A stretch of 64,000 bases of DNA from a virus (IMGVR_UViG_3300023174_000042:208577-272576), one strand, 5' to 3'; shown: positions 48,186 through 56,633, counted from the first letter of the stretch. The notes: generated by a model from the letters alone, not told the origin. Program-made: numbers and translations.

Positions 48186-49099
48186 GCAAACATTTTGTAT
48201 TCTCTTTCTCGTCTTGGTTTTAATCCAGGATAGTTATCAAATAAATTTTCACTAGTAACCAATATTTCTTTTTTTGCACCCTCAATGTCCCCTTTTTTTA
48301 GAAGTTGGATAAAATTTGATGTTCTTATTCCAGGACCCATATTAAATGTTATTGACACCATTGCGTCATACATACCTTGAGTTATCTGTGGTTTTATTCC
48401 TTTTTCTTCCCAATCATCAAGTATTTTATTAATTATATTTTCAGCTTTTTCAATATCATCTTTTAACAAAATCTCTGCCTGATCTTTTGTGATTTTTGTT
48501 TTACCTGAAATTATTTTGTTATAGTTTGGAAGAAAATCATATCCTTCTTTTTCTTTTTTGAATACAGCATGTCCATATCCGATTGTTTTTGCCTTATCCC
48601 CCAAATTATAAGCAACTAAAACTGGCTCACCTTTGTGTTTTAATGAACCTTCTTCCCATTTTAAATGATTATATAAGTCTTTTGAAGATTTTCTAATTTT
48701 TAGATCTTGTATTGGTTTTGTTAAAACTTCTTTTTCAAATTTTATTGCTTTTTCTACTGGAGGGTCAAGATAATTTTTTATTTGACCAACACTTAAAAGT
48801 CCGACCAGTGAAAATATGACATACTGAAATATTTTTCTTTTAACTTTGGATGGTAGATTTTTTATTTTATTAGATAGGGTATTTAAAAATTCTTTCGCAT
48901 CTTCTTTTGTTTTAACCCAATTTTTTGATTTGTCAATATCTTTTTTAACATCAGTAAAATCCCACTCCATATCAGGTTCAGTTTTACCATCATCTTCAGA
49001 AATTAAAGACAATTTGAAAACAAGATCATCAAGAACTTGTTCATAAATTAATTTAGATTGTATTGAGATATATTGATCTTCGGTTATTAAAACTTTCAT
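48182..49099 (-). CDS. Tagged GH24 (T4-type) lysozyme
   Basis: A 305-residue protein. The tag is of the ITEDQ type (V-L-I-T-E-D-Q-Y-I-S-I-Q-S-K-L-I-Y-E-Q), cut possible after L-I-Y-E. A membrane helix lies near 88-108 (F-Q-Y-V-I-F-S-L-V-G-L-L). The C-terminal domain is GH24 muramidase: H-L-K-W-E-E-G-S (catalytic Glu), Y-N-L-G-D-K-A-K-T-I-G-Y-G-H-A (Asp and Thr), then M-V-S-I-T-F-N-M-G-P-G. It cleaves the MurNAc-GlcNAc bond. The tag and membrane helix suggest action during entry instead of, or besides, lysis. ATATTTAT lies exactly 4 bases upstream. Confidence 0.8.
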   Translation of the reverse strand: MKVLITEDQYISIQSKLIYEQVLDDLVFKLSLISEDDGKTEPDMEWDFTDVKKDIDKSKNWVKTKEDAKEFLNTLSNKIKNLPSKVKRKIFQYVIFSLVGLLSVGQIKNYLDPPVEKAIKFEKEVLTKPIQDLKIRKSSKDLYNHLKWEEGSLKHKGEPVLVAYNLGDKAKTIGYGHAVFKKEKEGYDFLPNYNKIISGKTKITKDQAEILLKDDIEKAENIINKILDDWEEKGIKPQITQGMYDAMVSITFNMGPGIRTSNFIQLLKKGDIEGAKKEILVTSENLFDNYPGLKPRREREYKMFA

Positions 49100-49103
49100 A
49101 TTA

Positions 49104-49111
49104 ATAAATAT
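49104..49111 (-). promoter_or_regulatory. ATATTTAT start-proximal box
   Basis: Exactly 4 bases before the ATG of the lysozyme at 49099. Confidence 0.5.
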
Positions 49112-49120
49112 AAAAGAATT

Positions 49121-49483
49121 CTAAACATACTGAATCTTTGAAATACAGACTCCATTAATTCCGAAAAACTCTAATTCGTCTGATAACAATTTTTCATTTG
49201 CCCAGTTTCTGAGTCGATCATTTAATCTTCTTCTATTACTTCCAATATAAAAAGGAAATCTTGTGTTTTTCAAATCCACTTTGACATCAACTTCATAACA
49301 ATATTTTTGATTATTGAGGTAAGACCATCTGTTGAGATATTTTCTAATATTTACAACCTCACATTCAACTTCATCTTTCCAAATTTTAAAAGTAAGCTGA
49401 ATTGTTTTTTTCTTTAAAAGTTTTTTAACTCTTTTAATATGTTCATCTTTAATTATATAACCTTCTTTATGTCTGTGTTCCAT
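49121..49483 (-). CDS. Basic hypothetical protein
   Basis: A 120-residue basic protein (V-K-K-L-L-K-K-K-T-I-Q-L-T-F-K-I-W, S-N-R-R-R-L-N-D-R-L-R-N-W). No tag or known family. A TATCTTTG box lies exactly 4 bases before its ATG, the same arrangement as genes at 1137 and 4465. It is separated by 27 bases from the glycosyltransferase cluster. Confidence 0.6.
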   Translation of the reverse strand: MEHRHKEGYIIKDEHIKRVKKLLKKKTIQLTFKIWKDEVECEVVNIRKYLNRWSYLNNQKYCYEVDVKVDLKNTRFPFYIGSNRRRLNDRLRNWANEKLLSDELEFFGINGVCISKIQYV

Positions 49484-49487
49484 AGAA

Positions 49488-49495
49488 CAAAGATA
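49488..49495 (-). promoter_or_regulatory. Bacteroidota-type -7 box TATCTTTG
   Basis: TAnnTTTG match exactly 4 bases before the ATG at 49483. Confidence 0.6.
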
Positions 49496-49510
49496 AGAAA
49501 AAAAATTAAA

Positions 49511-50464
49511 TCAACGAATTTTTTTTTTCAAATTTTCAAGTTTTGCTTTTTTTAATGCGCTTTCCAAAACTGAAATTTGTTGAGTGGAAGTTAATTGATT
49601 GATTTTATTGTAATCAATGGTTTTTATTTCTTTTGGTTTTATTTCCTTTGGTCCATTTTGAAAAATAACATTTAGCATTTTATGTTTTTTTTCTTTAATG
49701 TCCTGTTCTAAACTAATTTTGTCAATCACATCTTCGACTATTGGATCTGACAATGTTTGAGTTTCTTTATTATAGATCTGATAACTTCCAGTTTTTAATT
49801 CATCAAGAATTGGTTGGTTTTTTTTGTTCTTACTTAAAGTAAAATATCTACCCCTAAGTTGTGAAGCATATCCAGTGTCAGGTCTCATTGTTAAACTTTG
49901 AGAATGTAATCTCCTATGAAATAAAATTTCAGAAGTCAAATGAACTTTTCTTTTAGCACCATATAATCTGGCCATAAAATCAGAATCAGCGGCAACTTTC
50001 CAACCTTCAAAGCCGTTCATTGCCAAAAATAAGTCTTTTTTTATCCCAAAAACTCCCTCACCATATAAATTATGTCCTTCTATGTATTCTCTTTTGTTTT
50101 CGTTATCTTTAAAATTCACAAATTTTGGTTTGACACATTCAAAATTATTTAACTTTTCACTAACAATTTTTAATAAGTTTGGCATCATAACATCATCTGA
50201 ATCAAAGAAAAAAATCTTATCGTATTTAGATAACTCACTCAAAGTGTTTTTTATAATATACGGACCATAATTTTCAATAAAATAAAAAAATTTAAAGTTG
50301 TCGGGGTAATTTCTTCCCTTTACATAAGTTAAAGTGCTAACACAACTATCAATACCAAATAAAACTTCATATTCACCATTAAAATTGTTTTTTAAAATTG
50401 AATTTATTAACTCATCTAAAAAATCAACAGAATTAAAGGTTGGTATTATAATACTTAAACTCAT
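49511..50464 (-). CDS. Glycosyltransferase family 2
   Basis: A 317-residue GT-A fold enzyme transferring a sugar from a nucleotide donor. The N-terminal S-L-S-I-I-I-P-T-F-N-S, the catalytic F-F-F-D-S-D-D (near residue 92) and a later A-A-D-S-D-F are typical of GT2. The C-terminal 70 residues are a Lys/Glu coiled region (E-Q-D-I-K-E-K-K-H-K) shared with the neighbour at 50461. It overlaps that gene by 4 bases and is the last of four minus-strand glycosyltransferases. The acceptor is unknown; phage DNA base, virion or host surface are all possible. Confidence 0.8.
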   Translation of the reverse strand: MSLSIIIPTFNSVDFLDELINSILKNNFNGEYEVLFGIDSCVSTLTYVKGRNYPDNFKFFYFIENYGPYIIKNTLSELSKYDKIFFFDSDDVMMPNLLKIVSEKLNNFECVKPKFVNFKDNENKREYIEGHNLYGEGVFGIKKDLFLAMNGFEGWKVAADSDFMARLYGAKRKVHLTSEILFHRRLHSQSLTMRPDTGYASQLRGRYFTLSKNKKNQPILDELKTGSYQIYNKETQTLSDPIVEDVIDKISLEQDIKEKKHKMLNVIFQNGPKEIKPKEIKTIDYNKINQLTSTQQISVLESALKKAKLENLKKKIR

Positions 50465-51378
50465 CTGTTTCTTTTTTTGTTTTTAGATAAAATTTTATTT
50501 AAAAATTCAGTATTTGTTTTTGAATTATTTGATCTGTTTTCCTGTGGTTTAGACACAATAGATACATGTCTTTGAGCATTGAATATTTGATTTACTTTAT
50601 CATAGTTTATTTCTTTTTTTGTCCTTTCTAAAGTTTTTTTGATTTGTATTTCTTCTCGTTCTTGTTTAATTGACCTGATAAGATCATCTTTATTTTCATT
50701 TTGCGGGTTAAAGATTTCATTGACAATTTTTGTTTGTATGCCATCAGATTTTGATTCAGTATCATAAATTGTTGATTTTTGAGGTTGATACTTTAAAAAA
50801 TCACCTGAATGCGTTATACAGATTATTTCAATATTATTTTCAATACAATATTTCCCAATCCAAATATCCGCCATATTTGGATACAAGAAAAAATTTATTG
50901 GTATTTTCATCAAATTGGTATGAAAACACATCACACCTGTCCCTCCAAACTGAACTAAAACATTTTTTCTTTGTGGTTTAAGACAATGATAATTTTCAGA
51001 ATAAGAATTATAATATGAGTTTATCGGAAATGATGGGAAGTTTCTACCATGTAGAGTTATAACTCTTTTATTCGAGTATTCTTTACATCTACTTACCATA
51101 TAATTCACATAATTAGGAGGATATATTAAATCATCATCAATTGTTAGATAATAACCATCCGACTCCATTAATTTACCAAATTTTAAAGCATCACCATAAC
51201 TATTGTCGGAAAAAAATAAATTTATCTTACTATCTAATAATTTTTCAGGTATTTCACCTATATGATCATTTAAAAAAATATTAATCTCGTCACATTGATC
51301 GTATATTGAATTTATTGTATTTACTAAACTACCGATTCTATTATATGATGCAACATTTACTATAGTTTTTTCACTCAT
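50461..51378 (-). CDS. Glycosyltransferase family 2-like
   Basis: A 305-residue GT-A fold enzyme. It has N-V-A-S-Y-N-R at the start, the metal-binding Y-L-T-I-D-D-D-L-I-Y-P-P-N-Y-V (near residue 95) and a late C-F-H-T-N. The charged C-terminal segment (residues 225-305) with Q-E-R-E-E-I-Q-I-K-K resembles that of the 49511 enzyme. It overlaps both neighbours by 4 bases. Substrate unknown. Confidence 0.75.
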   Translation of the reverse strand: MSEKTIVNVASYNRIGSLVNTINSIYDQCDEINIFLNDHIGEIPEKLLDSKINLFFSDNSYGDALKFGKLMESDGYYLTIDDDLIYPPNYVNYMVSRCKEYSNKRVITLHGRNFPSFPINSYYNSYSENYHCLKPQRKNVLVQFGGTGVMCFHTNLMKIPINFFLYPNMADIWIGKYCIENNIEIICITHSGDFLKYQPQKSTIYDTESKSDGIQTKIVNEIFNPQNENKDDLIRSIKQEREEIQIKKTLERTKKEINYDKVNQIFNAQRHVSIVSKPQENRSNNSKTNTEFLNKILSKNKKRNR

Positions 51379-52067
51379 GAAGTAATTAATTTATTTTTCT
51401 CTCTTTCGACTTTATTCATTTTAGACTCGTGATTTCCGTGATTAACTAATGAATTTTTAACGTGATATAAAAATTTACCACTACTATTTAATCTTTGGGT
51501 TATTTGATGTCCAACACCAGAACTTATATTTGGATTATTTAACCATCTACTTTCATTAATTTTATCAATCCTATAATTAAGTGTTTCAAAAAATTTTTTT
51601 TCACAAATAAAACATAAATCATTCCATTGTGTTTGTAAAAACTCACCAAAATCTTTAGGGTTACTATATCCCCAATGTGATCTTTTGATTCTATCATCTG
51701 TGAGTATACTTAAACATATTTTTTTTGTTGATGTTATTGAATCGTAGATACGTTTGGATTCATCAAAAAAATTATTAACTAAAGAAACATCATCAGGAAG
51801 ATAAATAAAATACTTAGAGTTTATGTTTTTAACAAAGCTAAATGTTGCGTTAAAAGTAACATAATATTTTCTTTTTCCCATATTTGGAAAAATTCCAATT
51901 TTGATAACATCTCTATTAGTAAAATCCAATTTTTCAGTGCTTCCATCATCAAAAACAACAACAAGAACTTTATAATTTTTTTTATTAGATTCAATATCAT
52001 CTAATAACCTATATAACATTTCAGGTCTATTGTAAGTTGTAATTAAAACACAAAAATCATATTCCAT
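51375..52067 (-). CDS. Glycosyltransferase family 2
   Basis: A 230-residue enzyme from the ATG at 52067, which directly gives E-Y-D-F-C-V-L-I-T-T-Y-N-R-P-E-M-L and lies 2 bases after the upstream stop. The motifs V-V-V-F-D-D-G-S-T (near 43) and I-Y-L-P-D-D (near 98) fit GT2. It is shorter than usual and lacks the coiled C-terminus of its neighbours. Part of the same coupled cluster. Confidence 0.75.
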   Translation of the reverse strand: MEYDFCVLITTYNRPEMLYRLLDDIESNKKNYKVLVVVFDDGSTEKLDFTNRDVIKIGIFPNMGKRKYYVTFNATFSFVKNINSKYFIYLPDDVSLVNNFFDESKRIYDSITSTKKICLSILTDDRIKRSHWGYSNPKDFGEFLQTQWNDLCFICEKKFFETLNYRIDKINESRWLNNPNISSGVGHQITQRLNSSGKFLYHVKNSLVNHGNHESKMNKVEREKNKLITS

Positions 52068-52069
52068 AA

Positions 52070-52690
52070 TCATCCATTTAATATTAAATTGCATTTATTA
52101 ATAAAATAAACATCTTTTTTACCAAATCTTGATTCAAAAGCGTGGTATGTGTTATTACTGTAAGTAGTTCCATAACCAAAACTATGATTCCCATCAAGAT
52201 CAAAATTAACTATCTCAGCGTGATTTGGTAATAATAAATTAACAGGTAAACCTTTTTCTTTTGCAATGTGTGACAGTTCTCCACCACAGTCAGATCTTTG
52301 GGTCGTATTAAATGATGGTCTACCCAATATATTATAAGTTCTAATACTAAAAACCAAAAATGATGGGGCAGCATAAATAAATTTATTATGTGGGAATTTA
52401 AGTTTTGGGGCAACTTGAGCGTTACCAAATAACCCATCGTTTTTTTTTGCCCAATCAACAGCAAGAGGTATTATTTTTTTATTTAATGGAATTGCATCAA
52501 TATCAAATAAAACAATAATTTTATCAGGATCATTTATATTTTTTAAATAATTGTCAACCGCATCACCATGTGTCGTCCAGTTATCAACCATCATTTGATT
52601 TATTGTAAAACCATATCTTTCAAAAACTCTTCTTTGTAAATCAACAATTAATGGTTTTATTTTTTTGTCGTAAAATGTTATAATTTCCAT
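52070..52690 (-). CDS. GT-A-type glycosyltransferase-like protein
   Basis: A 206-residue protein with an I-V-L-F-D-I-D-A-I-P-L motif (near residue 62) that resembles a D-x-D metal site. F-G-N-A-Q, A-A-P-S-F-L-V-F and S-D-C-G-G-E-L-S follow, as in sugar transferases acting on a bound donor. Family less certain than its neighbours. It starts directly after the GT9-like gene. Confidence 0.6.
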   Translation of the reverse strand: MEIITFYDKKIKPLIVDLQRRVFERYGFTINQMMVDNWTTHGDAVDNYLKNINDPDKIIVLFDIDAIPLNKKIIPLAVDWAKKNDGLFGNAQVAPKLKFPHNKFIYAAPSFLVFSIRTYNILGRPSFNTTQRSDCGGELSHIAKEKGLPVNLLLPNHAEIVNFDLDGNHSFGYGTTYSNNTYHAFESRFGKKDVYFINKCNLILNG

Positions 52691-53437
52691 CTATCTTAAA
52701 TATTCTTTTATTTTTTCTAACCAATTTTCTTTTTGAGAATATTTGGTGTTTTTACCAGGATTTTGATTTTTGATAAAAGGTGTGTCTTTCCAAAGAATTA
52801 AGATGTCTTTATTCATAGCACCCGCACAATGGGCTAATCCAGTATCATTTGATATGATTTTTTTAGCATCTCTAACAAGTGATAACGATTTTCTAATATT
52901 ACCTATTTCTATCTTATCACATATTTTTTCCATCCATGGATTTTGTTTCATATCCGATTCAGATCCTGTAAAATAAATTGGTAAATTGCTATTCTCTTTT
53001 ATTGTGTTGAATATTTCTTCAGGAATTTCTTTCTTACCATACCATTTTGGTTTAGGGTCATTGTCATCAAGCGATAAACCACCTAGACCATTTAATAATA
53101 ACAAATAATCTTCATCATTTTTTGGTATCTCTATTGCATTATCAACATATGTGTGATATTTTTCAGACCATTTTTCCCCAATCATTAATTCAAATGTATA
53201 TTGGTAGTCAGGGACATTTAAGTTAATCATTTTTGATGAGAATGTTGGCGGTCTATGCAATCTACCAATATGGTTCATAAAATTACAATCAATAAAACAT
53301 TCTTTAACGTAAGGTATGGTAAAATAAACATCAATTTTTTGACCAATTTTTTCAGATAACTTTTTTATCCCTGGAGTTAACATAATAAAATTACCTAAAG
53401 CGTATCCTGAATTTTGTTCGATTAATGGTCTTTTCAT
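52691..53437 (-). CDS. Glycosyltransferase family 9 (heptosyltransferase-like)
   Basis: A 248-residue GT-B fold enzyme. The N-terminal G-Y-A-L-G-N-F-I-M-L-T-P-G-I-K-K-L and the late I-S-N-D-T-G-L-A-H-C-A-G-A-M-N motif match GT9 enzymes that transfer heptose to lipopolysaccharide cores. I take the ATG at 53437 because upstream residues are unusual and a long A/T leader precedes this start. It heads the minus-strand glycosyltransferase cluster. Confidence 0.75.
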   Translation of the reverse strand: MKRPLIEQNSGYALGNFIMLTPGIKKLSEKIGQKIDVYFTIPYVKECFIDCNFMNHIGRLHRPPTFSSKMINLNVPDYQYTFELMIGEKWSEKYHTYVDNAIEIPKNDEDYLLLLNGLGGLSLDDNDPKPKWYGKKEIPEEIFNTIKENSNLPIYFTGSESDMKQNPWMEKICDKIEIGNIRKSLSLVRDAKKIISNDTGLAHCAGAMNKDILILWKDTPFIKNQNPGKNTKYSQKENWLEKIKEYLR

Positions 53438-53520
53438 ATTTTTATTATAATAAAATTCTTTTTTTAATATATACAAATAAATAATTTTTACATTCAAAAT
53501 AATTAAAGTAAAATTCATTT

Positions 53521-54102
53521 ATGTTAAATATTATTGCAGTAACTTATAACCATAAAGAATCCTTGAAGTGTTTTATCAATTCAATAAAAAATCAAACTAA
53601 TAATAATTGGACACTTTTTATTATTCACGACGGATTAAACCACACCCTTAAAGAAGAATTAACTAATGAAAATTATTTAAACGATAAAGTAATTTTTATT
53701 GAGCATCCAGTAAGAACTCAAAATTATGGTCATATACTTCGTAAGTGGTCTTTGGAAAATTTGAATCTAAATGGTAGAGTATTATTAACTAATGCAGATA
53801 ATTATTATACGCCAAATTTAGTTGATGAAGTTCTTAGCTATAGTGAAGATTTTATTTATTTCAATGTGATTCATTCTCATAAAAATAAAACCAATCATAA
53901 TAAATCAAACTATGGTTTTATGAACACAAAATTAGAACAAAGTAAAATAGATATGGGTTGTGTTGTGGTAAAATCTGAAATAGCAAAAAAAGTAGGTTTT
54001 AATTCGACTTCTTATGAAGCCGATTGGCATTATTTCGATGAAATATTAAAAACTAACCCGAGTATTTTAAAAATTGATAAAGTTTTATTTGTCCATAATT
54101 AA
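53521..54102 (+). CDS. Glycosyltransferase family 2-like (inverted)
   Basis: A 193-residue protein with L-N-I-I-A-V-T-Y-N-H-K-E-S, I-I-H-D-G and L-L-T-N-A-D-N-Y-Y-T-P (a D-N-Y variant of the metal motif), then D-M-G-C-V-V-V-K. It is the only glycosyltransferase on the plus strand, divergent from the cluster. Its end overlaps the 54099 gene by 4 bases. Its metal site is less canonical than those of its neighbours. Confidence 0.7.
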   Translation: MLNIIAVTYNHKESLKCFINSIKNQTNNNWTLFIIHDGLNHTLKEELTNENYLNDKVIFIEHPVRTQNYGHILRKWSLENLNLNGRVLLTNADNYYTPNLVDEVLSYSEDFIYFNVIHSHKNKTNHNKSNYGFMNTKLEQSKIDMGCVVVKSEIAKKVGFNSTSYEADWHYFDEILKTNPSILKIDKVLFVHN

Positions 54103-54416
54103 TTAGACTTATTTTTTTTCTTTCTCCCCTGACAATGCGCTCTCTGACTAAATCCTTTTGGGTTATTACAGTTGATTGATCTTTTATATTTTTCAGACCA
54201 CTTTTCTTCAATCGGTTCTTTAGATAATTTATTCTTCCAAAACTTGAATAGGTTTTCTTTATCATATTTACCCTTTTTTTGATCCCACCCACAATCATGG
54301 CAAAGAAAAGAATGTTTGTCATCATTCTCTTTTTTCCAAGAGTGTTCACACTTTTCACATTCAATCTTTTCGTTGAATATTCTATCTGCCTGTTTTTCTG
54401 AAATTAGTATTTTCAT
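54099..54416 (-). CDS. Tagged zinc-finger protein with C-terminal basic motif
   Basis: A 105-residue protein. The start M-K-I-L-I-S-E-K-Q-A-D-R-I-F-N-E-K is tag-like (cut after I-F-N-E). Two Cys pairs (E-K-C-E-H ... C-H-D-C-G-W-D) about 20 residues apart form a likely zinc finger. The end C-N-N-P-K-G-F-S-Q-R-A-H-C-Q-G-R-K-K is a motif I recognise from many T4-like phage proteins. The combination suggests nucleic-acid binding in the virion. It overlaps the 54413 gene by 4 bases. Confidence 0.7.
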   Translation of the reverse strand: MKILISEKQADRIFNEKIECEKCEHSWKKENDDKHSFLCHDCGWDQKKGKYDKENLFKFWKNKLSKEPIEEKWSEKYKRSINCNNPKGFSQRAHCQGRKKKNKSN

Positions 54417-54709
54417 CTTCTTTTTTTAACTTTATTAAAACCATTTCTAATTTTTTCATTAAATTGACCACTAGATAACAATAAAAAATCAAATTTATCA
54501 GGTATTATCTTTGAATTTCTATATTCAAACTCCCTTCTAACTCTACTAATAATCCAATTTTCATAAACCCCAAAATTATCAGGTTTATTACCTGGTCCTC
54601 CTTTTTTAATATCATTATTAAGTTCAATAATAACCTCATCAATGATTTGACCTATTTCGGTTAATCTTCGTAATAATTTTATTTGATCTTCTGTTAATAC
54701 TATTTTCAT
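54413..54709 (-). CDS. Tagged virion protein, small
   Basis: A 98-residue protein from the ATG at 54709, where an ITEDQ tag begins (K-I-V-L-T-E-D-Q-I-K-L-L-R-R-L-T-E-I-G), cut possible after L-T-E. The body is helical with G-G-P-G-N-K-P-D-N-F and a basic end (N-K-V-K-K-R-R). Its ATG overlaps the previous stop (TAATG). Function unknown. Confidence 0.6.
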   Translation of the reverse strand: MKIVLTEDQIKLLRRLTEIGQIIDEVIIELNNDIKKGGPGNKPDNFGVYENWIISRVRREFEYRNSKIIPDKFDFLLLSSGQFNEKIRNGFNKVKKRR

Positions 54710-55032
54710 TAGTAACAATTTTCAACTAAGTCATTATAAATACCAACTAAATAGTTATAGTATTTTTTGTCCATATAGTTTTCTACCTCATCACGAACTT
54801 CTACCATTGCTGGTGATGGTCCATCATAATCCTCATCTTCATCGTCTTCATCACAATATCCTTCATCACAGTAATAAAAATGAATTCCCTGCCCAATGCA
54901 AAAATCGGCGTAATCATCTTCATCTTCAAAATCACAAGGATCTTGTATTTCTGTTTGATATTCTATTATATCACCAATCTTTTCTAACTCAACACCTCGC
55001 CTAAGTAATCTAATAGGTATATCTAAATTCAT
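54709..55032 (-). CDS. Acidic protein with weak tag
   Basis: A 107-residue protein. The N-terminus N-L-D-I-P-I-R-L-L-R-R-G-V-E-L-E-K-I resembles a tag but lacks a clear (L/I)-x-E end. The middle is a long Asp/Glu run with Cys and Tyr (D-E-D-D-Y-A-D-F-C-I-G, E-D-D-E-D-E-D-Y-D). It overlaps both neighbours by 1-4 bases. Function unknown. Confidence 0.55.
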   Translation of the reverse strand: MNLDIPIRLLRRGVELEKIGDIIEYQTEIQDPCDFEDEDDYADFCIGQGIHFYYCDEGYCDEDDEDEDYDGPSPAMVEVRDEVENYMDKKYYNYLVGIYNDLVENCY

Positions 55033-55895
55033 AACTTAATTTTTTCTTTGGTTTTATTGTCATAAATAGTAAATGGATTAGCAATTACCACCCAATCAAC
55101 ATGAGGATATTCATCTTCAGGTCTCCAAGCATATTTGTTAGTTTTAACTTGTATAGTTTTTAACCCAAAGTCAGGATGAGACATAATCAAATCAGTTCCA
55201 AATACCATATCAATTAAATCACCATTTCCACCACTATATTCCTCCGTAAACCCTTTTTTCTCCAATTCCTCTCTTACTTTATTTTCAGCCTCTTCACCAC
55301 TCTTAGTTGTTCCAAGAGTATTTTTTGTGTAATCGTTGAAAACTCTGGGATCGTCAAAATATTTATTGATTAATCTTTTAATAAAAGGTTTTAATTTGCT
55401 TAGTTCTTCTTTTGGATTTTCTATGACTTTTTGAATTATTGGTTGAGCTCTATTTCCTCCCATAAAAAGTAAATCGGTTACCAATTCACCCAAATCATAA
55501 TAGTTTGTGTTTAGTTTATTAATTGGTTGCCATTCTCCGTTGAAATAAACCAATTTACCTCCCATAACTTTATTTTCAATAAAATTGTTTTTTTCTTCTT
55601 CAGTAATTTTTCCTGCCGATTGTAACAAATTAGCACCTTCAATAAACTTTTTTTTCAATTCATCAGGTATATCTGTTTTTAAGTCTTTGATCTTATCTTG
55701 AATTATATTATTTAGATCCAAACCATAATACTTGTGAAGCCAAGATTTTAAAGTTATAATACTTTGACATAAATTATGTTTTTGTGACTTTTCGGGATAT
55801 CTTTGACAAGCACGATATTCTGATTCTGTAATTAATGGTGGAAGACCCATCAACTCACCAATTCTTGTTATTTCTTCGTTAATTAATTTATTCAT
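55029..55895 (-). CDS. Tagged PD-(D/E)XK-like nuclease
   Basis: A 288-residue protein with a tag of the N-E-E-I-T-R-I-G-E-L-M-G-L type, later L-I-T-E-S at about 24. A helical middle follows. From about residue 200: G-E-E-A-E-N-K-V-R-E-E-L, S-G-G-N-G-D-L-I-D-M-V-F-G-T-D-L-I, then L-K-T-I-Q-V-K-T-N. This is the E ... D ... Q-x-K layout of PD-(D/E)XK enzymes such as restriction nucleases. A nuclease carried in the capsid would meet host DNA early in infection. It is the last payload gene of the 55895-54099 coupled set. Confidence 0.6.
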   Translation of the reverse strand: MNKLINEEITRIGELMGLPPLITESEYRACQRYPEKSQKHNLCQSIITLKSWLHKYYGLDLNNIIQDKIKDLKTDIPDELKKKFIEGANLLQSAGKITEEEKNNFIENKVMGGKLVYFNGEWQPINKLNTNYYDLGELVTDLLFMGGNRAQPIIQKVIENPKEELSKLKPFIKRLINKYFDDPRVFNDYTKNTLGTTKSGEEAENKVREELEKKGFTEEYSGGNGDLIDMVFGTDLIMSHPDFGLKTIQVKTNKYAWRPEDEYPHVDWVVIANPFTIYDNKTKEKIKL

Positions 55896-56633
55896 TTATT
55901 TGAATGAAAAAGATTTATAGAAGTCTTCAACTTCATCTTCAATGTTTTGATAATGAGTTATTGTTAAAGTTTGATCTTCAAAATTGAATTTAATGTTTCC
56001 ACTTGATCCTTCATTTATTTCCCACCCAGCATGAAACAATTCTAAGACTTCATATGCAATATTTTCAAGTTCATTATTCATACCTTTACTTCCTTCATCA
56101 CTATCCACTTGGTCTTGAATCCAACCACTATCACCACTTCCGTCATAACTCATTTCAACATAAGAACCATATAAGTTTTTCATCTCATTTAAAAAATTTT
56201 CATCAGCAAGTTTTTTTACTTCTTGTTCTCCTCTTCTCCAAGAATTACTCATTTCAGATAAATCTTTGAATGATTTTTCTATCCTACTATCTTCATTTAT
56301 CATTGTGTAATAATAGTATTTCACAATCAACAGTTTCTTTTCAGCATTCACATATATCTGAAGACCTCCATTATAGTTGTCGTAGTAATCATTATAAAAA
56401 AGATCTGTATCAAAATTGTCTTTTATTTCTTCAAACAAAGGCCCTATTGATCCTGGTATAAAATCTAATTCATCTTTTACATTTTTATTTCTGTAATAAG
56501 GTCCTTCAGGTTCATAACCCTCCCACTCATCATAGTGTCTATACACATATTCAACACCATCTTCCATGTTTAAGGAATTCAATATTAAAGAAAATCTTCT
56601 TAAATCATTTTTTTGTTTGTCCGTTAATTCCAT
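55896..56633 (-). CDS. Conserved phage hypothetical protein
   Basis: A 245-residue acidic protein (Y-V-Y-R-H-Y-D-E-W-E-G-Y-E-P-E). The C-terminal half has a Y-D-G-S-G-D-S-G-W-I motif. I recognise similar proteins in other large phages of aquatic Bacteroidota but no function. It lacks a tag and directly precedes the 55029 gene (stop and start adjacent). Confidence 0.6.
   Translation of the reverse strand: MELTDKQKNDLRRFSLILNSLNMEDGVEYVYRHYDEWEGYEPEGPYYRNKNVKDELDFIPGSIGPLFEEIKDNFDTDLFYNDYYDNYNGGLQIYVNAEKKLLIVKYYYYTMINEDSRIEKSFKDLSEMSNSWRRGEQEVKKLADENFLNEMKNLYGSYVEMSYDGSGDSGWIQDQVDSDEGSKGMNNELENIAYEVLELFHAGWEINEGSSGNIKFNFEDQTLTITHYQNIEDEVEDFYKSFSFK

Noticed and set aside
53438-53518. N-terminal extension of the GT9-like protein
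   Set aside because: The extra 27 residues are hydrophobic and lysine-rich with no family match, and the next ATG gives the natural family start.
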